DNA from: Hyaloraphidium curvatum
Taxonomy: Eukaryota > Monoblepharomycota > Hyaloraphidiomycetes > Hyaloraphidiales > Hyaloraphidiaceae
DNA: 64,000 nt
Direction: 5' to 3'
Assembly (NCBI GenBank): GCA_025558095.1
Contig: JAIVFI010000031.1
Coordinates: 372,001-436,000 of the forward strand
Shown: one piece after another, positions 54,083-63,546 of the stretch
How the letters are laid out: every line of letters starts with the position of its first letter
How positions within the stretch are numbered: position 1 is the first letter of the stretch
Translations under genes and position numbers: made by a program
Notes under the pieces: generated by a model
The model's input: only the letters and a program-made list of their open reading frames with translations
What the model was told of the DNA's origin: nothing
The model's database searches: none

Positions 54083-54380
54083 ACGGCGCGGTTCGAAAAG
54101 TCTGGGATCGCGGTCGGCCGGCGCAATTTATTAGAACGTCGAGACAGGTCGTTGTCCTCTCCGGCCGAAACGGCCTAGCACACGTCACTTCTCGGTGGCC
54201 TTTGCCGCCAGCAGGGCGGAAAAGCGATCTTCCCACGACCCGTTGACGCCGCGGTAGGGCCATCCTGGTTTGGTGCGCAAGGTCAGATCGGAACGCCTCC
54301 CGAGATCCCGCACCCCAAACATCCGACGATGCCGAGCAACGAACGTACCTGCGGGAAGTATCTTGGTCCATCCACCGTCG
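54083..54380. repeat. Right copy of diverged direct repeat
   Basis: It is the partner of 51,806-52,090. It covers the last intron and last exon of the full SDR gene and the ~100 bp after its stop codon, reaching to ~55 bp before the kinase start codon. Confidence 0.85.
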
Positions 54381-55273
54381 ACAACGATACCCTCGCCGTT
54401 GATGAAGCCGCTCGCTGGCGTGCAGAGCCAATAAATCACTTGGGCGATGTCCTCGGCCGTTCCCGCGCGTTTCGCCGGGGTGTCGGCGCCCATGACGTGG
54501 AACAGATCTTGGATTTGAGACGTCATCGGGGTGAGGATCAGCCCAGGGCAGATCGCGTTCACGGTTATCCCGAGGGGCCCGAGCTCCGCACACGCAGCCT
54601 TGGTCACGCCGAGGACGGCGTGCTTCGAGGCGTCGTAGCCGTACGAGCCCGTGGTGAAAAGCCCGGCGACGCTGGCAATGTTCACGATCCTCGAAGTGCC
54701 GTCCGCCGGGGGTCCGACGCCGTCCGGCCGCACGGAGGCGCTCTTGGCAAGGTACGGGGCGCAGGTGGCCATGAACCGCACCGTTCCAACCAGATTGACG
54801 TCGACCACGTCCGCGACGTTCTTCGAAACGACCGCAGGGTCCGGCGCCATCAGGGTGTTGGGACCAGGCCCTCCAGTGACGCCGGCACAGTTTATGAGGA
54901 AGTCGATGGCCCCAAAGGCTTCTGCGACTGCGTCCGTAGTTTTCTGGACCGCCTCCATGTCTCGCACGTCGCAACGGAAGCCCTTCGCCGTGCCTTCTCC
55001 GTGGCACTCATTGATCTCGGCGACGACCTCGTCCACGTTCGAACCGAGGTCCACGACGGCGATTTTGCAGCCGTGGTCCGACAGAACATGGCATGTGCTC
55101 CTCCCAATGCCGCTAGCACCACCGGTAACCAAGGCAACGCGTCCTGGAAGGGCAGGTGAGAGATGGGCGCCCGGGGACGGCGGGAGGCATCTCACCCTCG
55201 ATGGAGTATGAACGCGTCGAAAGACGGCGGCGAGCGGGCGCCGAAGCTCGGACAGGCGGCTCCGACATCGCAA
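54185..55273 (-). CDS. Short-chain dehydrogenase/reductase
   Basis: Two exons (55273-54349, 54264-54185) give 334 residues. The N-terminus (RCRSRLSELRRPLAAVFRRVHTPSRVRC) resembles a mitochondrial presequence. The classical SDR motifs are present: VTGGASGIG cofactor loop, NCAG, Ser in IVNIASVAG, and catalytic YDASK (Tyr-x3-Lys), then ICPGLILTPM. The 84-nt intron is a multiple of three, so an unspliced frame of 362 residues is also open. The duplicated copy nearby differs mainly by deletions inside this same interval, which supports splicing. Substrate unknown. Confidence 0.85.
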   Translation of the reverse strand: MRCRSRLSELRRPLAAVFRRVHTPSRVRCLPPSPGAHLSPALPGRVALVTGGASGIGRSTCHVLSDHGCKIAVVDLGSNVDEVVAEINECHGEGTAKGFRCDVRDMEAVQKTTDAVAEAFGAIDFLINCAGVTGGPGPNTLMAPDPAVVSKNVADVVDVNLVGTVRFMATCAPYLAKSASVRPDGVGPPADGTSRIVNIASVAGLFTTGSYGYDASKHAVLGVTKAACAELGPLGITVNAICPGLILTPMTSQIQDLFHVMGADTPAKRAGTAEDIAQVIYWLCTPASGFINGEGIVVDGGWTKILPAGTFVARHRRMFGVRDLGRRSDLTLRTKPGWPYRGVNGSWEDRFSALLAAKATEK

Positions 55274-55390
55274 CTGATCGAGGATTGTACGGAGAAAATG
55301 GAAAAGGACAGTGGTGTTCCGGCCGAGGACGCTGTGGCGAAGACGATGACCCGCCCTTGATCTGACATCCGCCGGTGTATTCTAATTCTG

Positions 55391-57967
55391 TCAGTTCTTC
55401 TTCTGCACTTCCTTCACGTAGTTCAGGGCCGATCCGTGCTCGAACCACCGGATCTGATCGTCGCTCATGGTGTGGACGCAGTCGATCTTGTGCGTCGAGC
55501 CGTCGCCGTTCTTGACCAGCAGGACCACCTTGGAGCCCGGTGCCAGGGAGCTCAGGCCAACGGTGGTGATCATGGCATCCTCGCCGATCAGGTCGTACGA
55601 TGCCGGGTCGGCAAAGACGAGGGGAAGGATGCCCTGCTTCTTCAGGTTGGTCTCGTGGATGCGGGCAAACGATCGCGAGACGATCAGGCGGCATCCGAGG
55701 TAGCGAGGCTGCATTGCGGCTGGAGGACAGGTGAGCTGACGTGCAATCGGGCAGGCTCGTGCAGATGCTCACCGTGCTCGCGCGCGGAACCCTCGCCGTA
55801 GTTGTGGTCAGCAATGACGATCCATCCGACGTTCTTGGCCTTGTAGTCCTTGGCCACGTTGGGAATGGTGTCCTCCTTGCCCGTGGCGAGGTTCTTGACC
55901 GTGTTGACCTTGCCGTTGAAGGCGTTGGTCGCTCCGATCAGGGTGTTTTCGGCGATGTTCTGGAGGTGGCCCTTGTAGCGCAGCCACTTGCCGGCCGCAG
56001 AGATGTGGTCGGTCGTGCACTTGCCCTTGGCCTTGACCAGGACGCGGAGGTCCTTCAGCTCCTGGCCGTTCCAGGGGGAGAAGGGCTCGAGGAGCTGGAG
56101 GCGCGTGGACTTCGGGTTCACGGTGATGTCGCGGGCCTGGTTGGGCTTGGGGTAGGCAGGAGGCGGGGAGTAGGTCTGGCGACCACGTTCAAAGCCAGAC
56201 GAGGGGAGATCGTCGCCCTTTGGCGGCTCGAACATCCAGGACTTGCCCGTGACGGGGTCCACCATGCTGTCGGTCATGGGGTTGAAGGTCAGCTTGCCCG
56301 AGAACGCGACGGCCGTCACGATCTCCGGCGAAGCCAAAAAGTTCATGGTGCCCGCGAAACCGTCGTTGCGGGCACGGAAGTTGCGGTTGAAGCTGGTGAG
56401 GATCACGTTCTCCTCGTCCTTCTGCATGTCCGTCCGCTTCCACTGCCCAATGCAGGGCCCGCACGCGTTGGCGAGGACCAGACCGCCGGCCTTGGCCAGC
56501 ACCTCGGACTGGCCATCGCGTTCGATGGTGGCGCGGATCTGCTCCGAGCCGGGAGTGATGAAAAGGGAGGCGGCGAGAGGGGTGTTGTTGCTCAGGGCCT
56601 GCTGCGCAATGGAGGCAGCCCGGGACATGTCCTGGTAGGAAGAGTTGGTGCAGCTGCCGATCAGGCACGCCTTGACCTCGTCCTTCCAGCCCTTTTCCGC
56701 CACGAGTTTCTTGACCTGGCTCAGGGGGGTGGCGGCGTCGGGGGTGAAGGGGCCGTTGATCATGGGCTCGAGCTCGGAAAGGTTGATCTCGACGACCTTG
56801 TCAAACTCCTTTTCCGAGCCGTCGTCGCGCTTCAGAAGACCCTGGGCCAGCGCGGCGTCGGCAGCCTCGGCCACATGCGGCCGCCTCGTGGCGTGGAGGT
56901 AGGCCGCCATACGCGGCGAGTAGGGGAACAGGGAAGTCGTGGCGCCGACCTCGGCGCCCATGTTGCAAATGGTGGCCATGCCGGTAGCCGACAGCGTCGC
57001 GGCTCCGGGCCCAAAGTACTCGATGATGTGGCCGGTTCCGCCCGCCACGGTGAGGAGCCCAGCCAGCTTCAGGATCACGTCCTTGGGCGAGGTCCAGCCA
57101 TTCAGCTCCCCGGTGAGGTGGACCCCAAGGACCTTTGGGGCCTTGAGCTCCCACGGAATCGCCGACATGGCGTCAACGGCGTCGGCACCGCCGACACCGA
57201 TGGCGCAGGTCCCGAGGCCGCCGGCGTTCGGAGTGTGCGAGTCCGTGCCGAGCATCAGCAGCCCGGGGGCGGCGTAGTTCTCGAGCACAATCTGGTGGAT
57301 GATACCTGGAACATGAAATTAGTAGCCGTCGGCGTCACGGCGGTCGGCCAACCCACCGCTTCCCGGCTTCCAGAACCCAATGCCGTACTTCTCCCCGCAT
57401 GCCTCGAGGAACTCGTATATCTCCTTCTCGCTCTGGACGCTGCGCGCCACGTCCCTGTCTCCCCCCTCGAAGGCCTCAATCAGGTGGTCGCAGTGGATCG
57501 AGGATGGCACGGCCGTGGTCGGCATGCCCGTGAGCATGAACTGTAGGAGGGCCATCTGAGCGGAAGCATCCTGCATGGCCACCCGATCTGCGACAACAAA
57601 GCCAAGGAGATGGGAATGAGGAATGGCGTGGAATGGAGGCCAATTTGGCCTCACCAGGAGAGAGCTTCAGGTACGAGACGCCGCGCTCCGGCGGCGGGCC
57701 GTTCGGATCCGTCAGGTGGCTGTAGACGATCTTTTCCGCGAGGGTCAGGGGTCGTCCGAGCTTCTTCTTCACGATCTCAAGGTTGGCAATGAGCTGCAAG
57801 GAGCGGGTGAGATGCTGCCGGCGGGAAGGAAAGGCGGCCCGAACCTTGCCGTACGGCGGCACAAGATTCTGGGGGTAGACCGCCGGGTCGAAGGAGGTGG
57901 CGAAGCCGCGGTCGAGCCGTGCTCGCCGGAGAGCTCGGAGCGCCGGCCGGCCCACCACGGACGCCAT
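55391..57967 (-). CDS. ACO1: Mitochondrial aconitase
   Basis: Five exons (57967-57845, 57793-57655, 57587-57357, 57305-55773, 55719-55391) give 784 residues, the normal length. A presequence ([21 protein letters not shown]) precedes the enzyme. Conserved stretches are [52 protein letters not shown] and [10 protein letters not shown] (the Cys ligands of the 4Fe-4S cluster), [25 protein letters not shown] and [19 protein letters not shown]. It interconverts citrate and isocitrate in the TCA cycle. The intron at 57306-57356 has a textbook TACTAAT branch site. The symbol follows yeast usage. Confidence 0.96.
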
Positions 57968-58170
57968 GGTCGAGCTCGGGATGGACGTGACGGCGCGTAA
58001 ATAAAGCGACGCGGCCGGCGGCCGGCGGCCCAGTCGGACCGTCGAAGCTCCCTTCAAGCGTCGTTCCACCATGACCTAAATGATGGCATCTTACATGTCC
58101 AAGCAATGTTCCTGCTATGCCATGAGCTAGAGAGGATGTGCACGGGCCCGCAGAGCCCCGACAAGATTCC

Positions 58171-61157
58171 TCATGCTCGAAGATCGGCAGGCACTTCTGC
58201 CTCCGTTCCCCACGCGACCAGGGACCCGTCCGCCTTGAGCGCCATGGCATAACGCTCCCCCGCAGTCACCTGCACCACCGCGTCCAGGTCCGGAGGCACC
58301 GCCAGCTGCCCCGTCGAGTTGCGCCCCCACGCCGCCACCCTCCCAGTCTCGAGCAGCGCGAGGCTGTACGACACCCCTGCCTCGACCTGCTTGACCTTGC
58401 CAAGGCCGGCGGGCACTTCCCGCTCCCTGAAGAAGTTGAAGCCGCCCCATGCGACCACGGTGCCGTTCGAGAGCAGGGCGAGGTTGTGCGTCGGCGAGGC
58501 CGACACCTGCGCGACGCCCTGCAGCGATCCGGCATAGTCGGCGTCCGACAGGTTGGGATCGCCCCAGCTGAACACCGTCCCGTCCGTCCGCAGCGCGAGC
58601 GTGTGGATCCCCGACGAGGAAACGTGCGCCACCCCCGACAGCCCGTCGGGCACCGTCCCCTGGTCCCGCAGGTTGGAACCCCACGCCACCACCGTCCCGT
58701 TCTCCAGCAGCGCCTTGGCGACCGAGACCTGCCTTACACCGGTCAAGTTCAACGGCAGCATGACCTGCGCCGCCGTCTCGCCCCAGGCGCGCAGCGTCCC
58801 AGTGTCCGTCAGCGCGACGTAGTACCCCGGGCCGGCGCTCAGCTGCTTGACCTTGCCCTGCAGATCCGGGGGCACGTCCGTGAAGTACTTTCCCCAGGCA
58901 CGCACGGTGCCGTCGTGGAACACCGCAGCCGCACTGGAGTAGCCCGCCACGACCTGCTTGATCCGCGCCGTCTCGCTCGGCGCGCAGACCTTGCCGCTGC
59001 CCCTGAAGCCGGCCTTGCACACGCACGTGGCCACGTGATCGCTACCCGTGCACAGCGCATGCGGGGAACACACACCCCGCACGGCGGCGCACGGCTCGGG
59101 CGGGTCACACTGCCCGCCTTCGTCGTTGTTGCCGCAGAAAACCCGCAGCGTCCCATCGGGCATCAGACCCACGGCGTGCACGCTCCCCACCGCCAACTGG
59201 GCCAGCCCCTCCGTGTCCCCCAGCGCCAGTGCTGTGGTCTGCGCGGCGTCGTTGGCGCCCCACGCCACCACCCGGCTCCCCGCCAGCACTGCCGCGCTAC
59301 GCTTCTCCCCGGCCACAACCGCCACGGCGCCCGACACCCCCGGGGGCATGTTGCGCTGCCCCTTGTCGTCGGCCCCGAATGCCACCACAGATCCGTTCTT
59401 GAGCAGCACCAAACTGTGGTCGTAACCGGCCGACACCGCCGCCACGCCTTTCAGACCCTTCGGCACGGTCGCCTTCCCCGAGGGATCCCCGTTCCCGAAC
59501 CCGAACGCCTGCACGGTGCCGTCCCGCATCAGCACCAGCACGTGGTCGTTCCCTGCCGACACCTGCGCCGCGCCGGTTAGGCCCTGCAGCGCCGTCTGCG
59601 TTGCGCGGCGGTTGCCCCACACGTGCACGGTGCCGTTGGCGTCGAGCGCGGCAGAGAAACCGGCTCCGGCTGTAATGTCCTTGATCCCTGGGATGCGTGG
59701 GGGTACCCTGGCAGAGCCGGGGCCTGGGCCCCAGCCGACGAGGTCGCCGGTCCGGAGAAGCGCGACCGTGTGCAGGAAGCCGGCGGCGACCCGAACCACC
59801 CCGCGGAGGTTGGCCGGCACGGTGGCCTTGGTGCCGTTGCTGTAGGTGCCCCAGGCCTGCACGGTGCCGTCGCTCATGACGGCGACGGTGTAGTTGCCCT
59901 TGGAAGCGACCTGGCGGTACAGCGGGCTCGCGGCCAGCAGGCAGGTGCGTCCATCGCCGATGTGGTTGGCGCGGCAGGAGCATTTGGCCCTGCCCTGGTC
60001 GTTGGTGCAGAGGGCGTTGGCCGCGCAGCCGCCGTTGCTGTCCGAACACGGATTGGGCCGGGCGCACTGGCCAAAGTTGGAGGCGCCCCGGCATCCCCAG
60101 AGGAACAGAGACCCGTCGACCATCAGCAATGCGTTGTGGTACGACCCCGCCGCCACGTTGAGCATGGTCGTGCGCTGCGGAAATACGAGCGTCCGGGGCA
60201 CATTGGTCTGGCCGTACGAGTTGTCGCCCAGCACGAAGATCCCCGACGGGTCGTGTGCGCGGACCACGACGTGGCCTTCGCCGGCGGCGATCTGCACCAA
60301 GCTGACGGCCTGCTTCATGGTGAGAGCGATGTAGTAGCGCTGTGTCTGTACGCGGCCGTTCCATAGGCCCCAGACCAGGACCGAGCCGTCGCCCAGGGCG
60401 GCGGCCGAAAAGGAGGCGCCGGCGGCGACGCTGCGCGCGACCGTCACGACGGCGGACCCGTTGACCACCATGGGGCCCTGCAGCTCGCGCGGCACGTTGC
60501 ACTGGCCGTGCTCGTTGGAGCCCCAGGCTGGAAGAGGCACTTGTGAGGGGTGAAGACGTGCTGCGTGCCAGACGACCTACCCCTCACCGTGCCATCGGCC
60601 AGCAGCGCGAGCGAGTGCGCCCTCCCGCCGCCGAGCTGCCGCACGTTCTCCAGCCCCACAGGCACTGTCGACTGCCCTGCCTCGTCCGCGCCGAAAGCCC
60701 GAACCGTCCCGTTCTTCAGGATCACCAGCGTGTGGGCGCCGCCTGCCGCCACGTCGCGCGCATCTCGGAGGCCATCGGGCACCAGCGCGCCTGGGCCAGC
60801 GCCCCACGCGCGCAGCGACCCGTCATTAAACATGGCGACGGCGTGGGCCGCGCCCGCCGCCAGGCGTGTGACTCCCTGGAGCCCAACCGGCAGCAAGTCC
60901 ACGACCGGCCCCGCACCCCACACCCGGATCGTGCCCTCGGCGCGCAAAGCAAGCGTGAATTGCTCGCCCGCTGCCGTCTCCACGAACCGCGAGCCCAGCC
61001 CGTCGCTGTATGCCCTCTCGAGCTCGCGCGCAACGGGCCCGGAAAGCCCCGCCGCGAGGGCCTCGGGAGGCAGCTGGTCGGCCCCGGTGCCGTCGCATGC
61101 CCCTCCCGGCGGCCACGCCGCCAGCAGCAGGACAATCGCCGCCGCCGCCAGGCGCAT
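58171..61157 (-). CDS. Secreted RCC1-repeat protein with two EGF-like inserts
   Basis: Two exons (61157-60581, 60527-58171) give 977 residues. The N-terminus is a signal peptide (MRLAAAAIVLLLAAWPPGGA). The rest is nearly all RCC1-type repeats of about 50 residues, with the core V-x-A-G-x-x-H-x-x-A-L-x-x-D-G-x-V-x-x-W-G (for example VSAGYDHSLVLLKNGSVVAFG), arranged in three blocks. Two Cys-rich EGF-like modules separate the blocks: NPCSDSNGGCAANALC...CSC...GDGRTC (~390-425) and EPCAAVRGVCSPHALC...CVC...GSGKVC (~690-725). RCC1 propellers are usually intracellular. The secretion signal and EGF modules suggest an extracellular binding role, by inference. The 53-nt intron lies inside one repeat. 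Confidence 0.85.
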
Positions 61158-61272
61158 GGCTCCCTGCGTGGCGGGCCCAGCGTTGTTTGGATTCGAGCCG
61201 TTGTTTGGACGCAAAACGTGGCGGTGGCCAACTGCGCTCTCCCAAATCTCCTCCCCATACAGGCCGAAGGAT

Positions 61273-62778
61273 CTAGAAAAAGCGGTCCGCCCCCGGCAGC
61301 GACCTCATCGCAAGCCCCAGCCCCCAGCTCCCCGCGATGCTAGCCAGTCCCGTCGCTCCCGCCCTCAGCCCCGTCCCGAGTGATGCCCAATCCACCCCGA
61401 AGCTCGCGAGCAGGTGCGGGAGCACCACCGAGGCCAGCACCGTCGGGATCGGGTGCAGCACGTAGGTGGCAAGCGACGCACGGTCCATGGCCGCGAGCAG
61501 GTCGCGGACACGGGCGCGGGTGCCTTCCGGGACAGAGTCCCACCAGGTGGCGAGGAACGCAGGGTATGTGCCGACCAGCGAGTAGGCCGTGATGCCGACA
61601 GCGACCGCTGGCTCCCAAAGCGCGTACGCGACGGCGTCGAGGTCGAACCCGCCCGCGATGTTCACCTTTCCCACGTCGCCGGCGTGCCTCACGAAAAGGT
61701 AGGCGGGCAGCGCCGGGATCGCGGCCAGGGAGAAGGCGAGCAGCCGTGCAGCGAACGCCGACGTTTGCGGGTCCGGGCCCGCGGCTGGGAACAGGGTCGG
61801 GAGGTGCCTCCCTCCCGCGATCCCGAGGGCAAAGGCGATAACGTAGCCGGGGAAGAAGCCGAGCTGGAAGCCAAGCCTGCCGAGCGCGCGCTCGAGCCAC
61901 GCCGGGACGGGCGGGCGGGCGCGCTCGCCGATCGGGAACAGCAGCCGCGCGGCGAACGACGCCGGGGGCACGAGCGCAAGGTAAGCGAGGGCCCCGCGAC
62001 GCACGAGATCCGTCTGCGTGGTGGGTGCCTCCGTGCCGGGTTTGCGGCCAGTGCCCTCGTCGCGCGGAAACAGCGCCCGGATCCCGACGAATCCGGCCGT
62101 GAACGCGATGCCCGCCAGCGCAAACCACAGCGGTCCCGGCGCCAGTCTGCCCCGCGCCGTCTTGGGCAGCTCCGACAGGAACTTCCCCGCGAACTCGGGC
62201 AGCCACGTCCCCAGGGGCTCAAAGACCACGGCACCCGTCGGCGAACGCTTGACGAGCGACATCTCCGCGTTGCAGAATGCTTGGACCACCGGCCCCACGA
62301 GGAACGCGTACAGAACGGTCGGAATCCCGAGCCTCCTTGCTCTGTCCGCCATGTACCCGCGCAAACCCCTCTTTGCGGCCCCGCCCTCCACGAAGAACCC
62401 GCTCAGGAGGAAAAACTCCGACATGAAGAAGCTCTGGTTGACTCCCGCGATGATCGACAGCCCCGGCGACACGAAGCCCGGGGGCAGCGAGGGGTCGTGG
62501 AAGGGCCAGCCGCCGGACGCGCCGTTGGCGATGGAGGAGTGGTGCCACGGGACCAGGCAGGTCAGCGCGACGCGCGCGTGGGAGACGGTGGAGAGCATTG
62601 TGGGCATGACGGTGGAGGAAGCGGCGACGCGTCGAAAGCCTGTCAACGGCGTGCGTGCTTCCGTCCGTCTCAGAAGGCGAGAGAGGGACGACGGCGGCCG
62701 CGCCGCCGTGGTCGGCGCGGACTCAGGGTCCTGGAGCAATCCTCGCAAATCTCTAGTGCCACTGCGTGGGCGGCGCAC
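61273..62778 (-). CDS. Acyltransferase-3 family membrane protein
   Basis: This is a single exon of 501 residues; an internal Met at ~58 (62607) is an alternative start. About ten hydrophobic helices follow, typical of the acyltransferase-3 (OafA/NolL-like) family. Visible features are SFFMSEFFLLSGFFVEGG (the L-S-G-F-F motif after helix 2), RGYMADRARRLGIP (R-x-x-R-L stretch), GPLWFALAG (the G-x-L-W-F motif), and SLATYVLHPI near the end. Members transfer acyl groups to sugars or other extracytoplasmic acceptors. The usual early catalytic His may be in PWHHSS. Substrate unknown. Confidence 0.8.
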   Translation of the reverse strand: MRRPRSGTRDLRGLLQDPESAPTTAARPPSSLSRLLRRTEARTPLTGFRRVAASSTVMPTMLSTVSHARVALTCLVPWHHSSIANGASGGWPFHDPSLPPGFVSPGLSIIAGVNQSFFMSEFFLLSGFFVEGGAAKRGLRGYMADRARRLGIPTVLYAFLVGPVVQAFCNAEMSLVKRSPTGAVVFEPLGTWLPEFAGKFLSELPKTARGRLAPGPLWFALAGIAFTAGFVGIRALFPRDEGTGRKPGTEAPTTQTDLVRRGALAYLALVPPASFAARLLFPIGERARPPVPAWLERALGRLGFQLGFFPGYVIAFALGIAGGRHLPTLFPAAGPDPQTSAFAARLLAFSLAAIPALPAYLFVRHAGDVGKVNIAGGFDLDAVAYALWEPAVAVGITAYSLVGTYPAFLATWWDSVPEGTRARVRDLLAAMDRASLATYVLHPIPTVLASVVLPHLLASFGVDWASLGTGLRAGATGLASIAGSWGLGLAMRSLPGADRFF

Positions 62779-62859
62779 CCTACCTGCTCAACACGTCGCG
62801 AGCCGCTTCCGTCCCACCTCGGGCCCGGCGCCTACGCCTCTCCCCTTCGCACCCCCGAA

Positions 62860-63207
62860 ATGTCCTCCTCCAACTCGACGACCGTAGCGGCCCGCAGCAC
62901 CATCCCCTCGGGACCGACCACCACCACCGCCGTCGAGGGCACCGTGGAAGCAACCTCGGGCACCTTCCGCGGGGAGAACTTCGAGCAGACCGCAGTGTTC
63001 GAGATCGACGGCGGGGCCGAGTTCTCGGAACAGCCCGCGCCGGCCCCGGCCCCGGTGCTGATCCAGCAGGCCGCACCGGCCCCGCCGGCAAAAGTGCAGG
63101 TGGCAGCTCCGCAGCCGACGATCACGAAGCCGGCGGCGCCGCCGGCGCCCAAGCCCCAACCGGCACCGGAGCCAAAGAAGGAGAAGAAGAGCTGCTCGTT
63201 GATGTAG
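62860..63207 (+). CDS. Small Pro/Ala-rich protein with polybasic CaaX tail
   Basis: This is a single exon of 115 residues. The N-terminal half is Thr/Ser-rich with a short acidic segment (FEQTAVFEIDGGAEF); the second half is Pro/Ala-rich (PAPAPAPVLIQQAAPAPP). The end is PKKEKKSCSLM-stop: a Lys-rich stretch then CaaX with X = Met, expected to be farnesylated, like the tail of Ras proteins. No enzymatic domain is present. It looks like a membrane-tethered peptide or adaptor. Coding status rests on the clean CaaX ending and the codon pattern; the family is unknown. Confidence 0.6.
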   Translation: MSSSNSTTVAARSTIPSGPTTTTAVEGTVEATSGTFRGENFEQTAVFEIDGGAEFSEQPAPAPAPVLIQQAAPAPPAKVQVAAPQPTITKPAAPPAPKPQPAPEPKKEKKSCSLM

Positions 63208-63546
63208 GGTTGGGGGATCGACCGACTGACACGACTGCGGTAGATTTTGCCGTCGATTTCGCTTGGAGCTTTGGAGGAGGACGGCCGGTTATGCGGCGTG
63301 GTTCGCGCAGACTTCAACGCTATCCGGACGCGCCCATCGAGATCTTAGACTCGCCTCAAATCTGCTTGTTTATGTAATCCGAATGAGCTCCGTTTACGCA
63401 CTGTAGAGTCTGATCGGCGTTCAGCATTGGAAAGGACGACTGTGATCCTTCAACGCTTCGTGACGATCGGCCGGCAGACGGCACCACAGCGAGCCGAACC
63501 CAACATCACCGGCGCGTTGCCTGCTGCGAATCCCAGGTCGTACGGC

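Noticed and set aside
54265-54348. Unspliced reading of the SDR gene (362 residues)
   Set aside because: The interval has GT-AG ends, and the duplicated copy varies in length only here, so it behaves as an intron.
51806-54380. Repeats flanking the kinase as terminal repeats of a mobile element
   Set aside because: They carry host gene 3' sequence and a promoter rather than terminal-repeat motifs, and the interior encodes no mobility protein. A segmental duplication is the better reading.
55741-57546. Plus-strand open frame of 601 codons opposite aconitase
   Set aside because: It is antisense to highly conserved aconitase exons. Such mirror frames are common in GC-rich DNA.
58138-59580. Plus-strand open frame rich in His and Arg
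   Set aside because: It is a shadow of the RCC1-repeat gene; its repeats mirror those of the real gene.
61414-63207. Long plus-strand open frame across the acyltransferase gene
   Set aside because: It runs antisense through transmembrane helices of a convincing membrane acyltransferase. Only its last 115 codons, with the CaaX end, make a credible separate gene.
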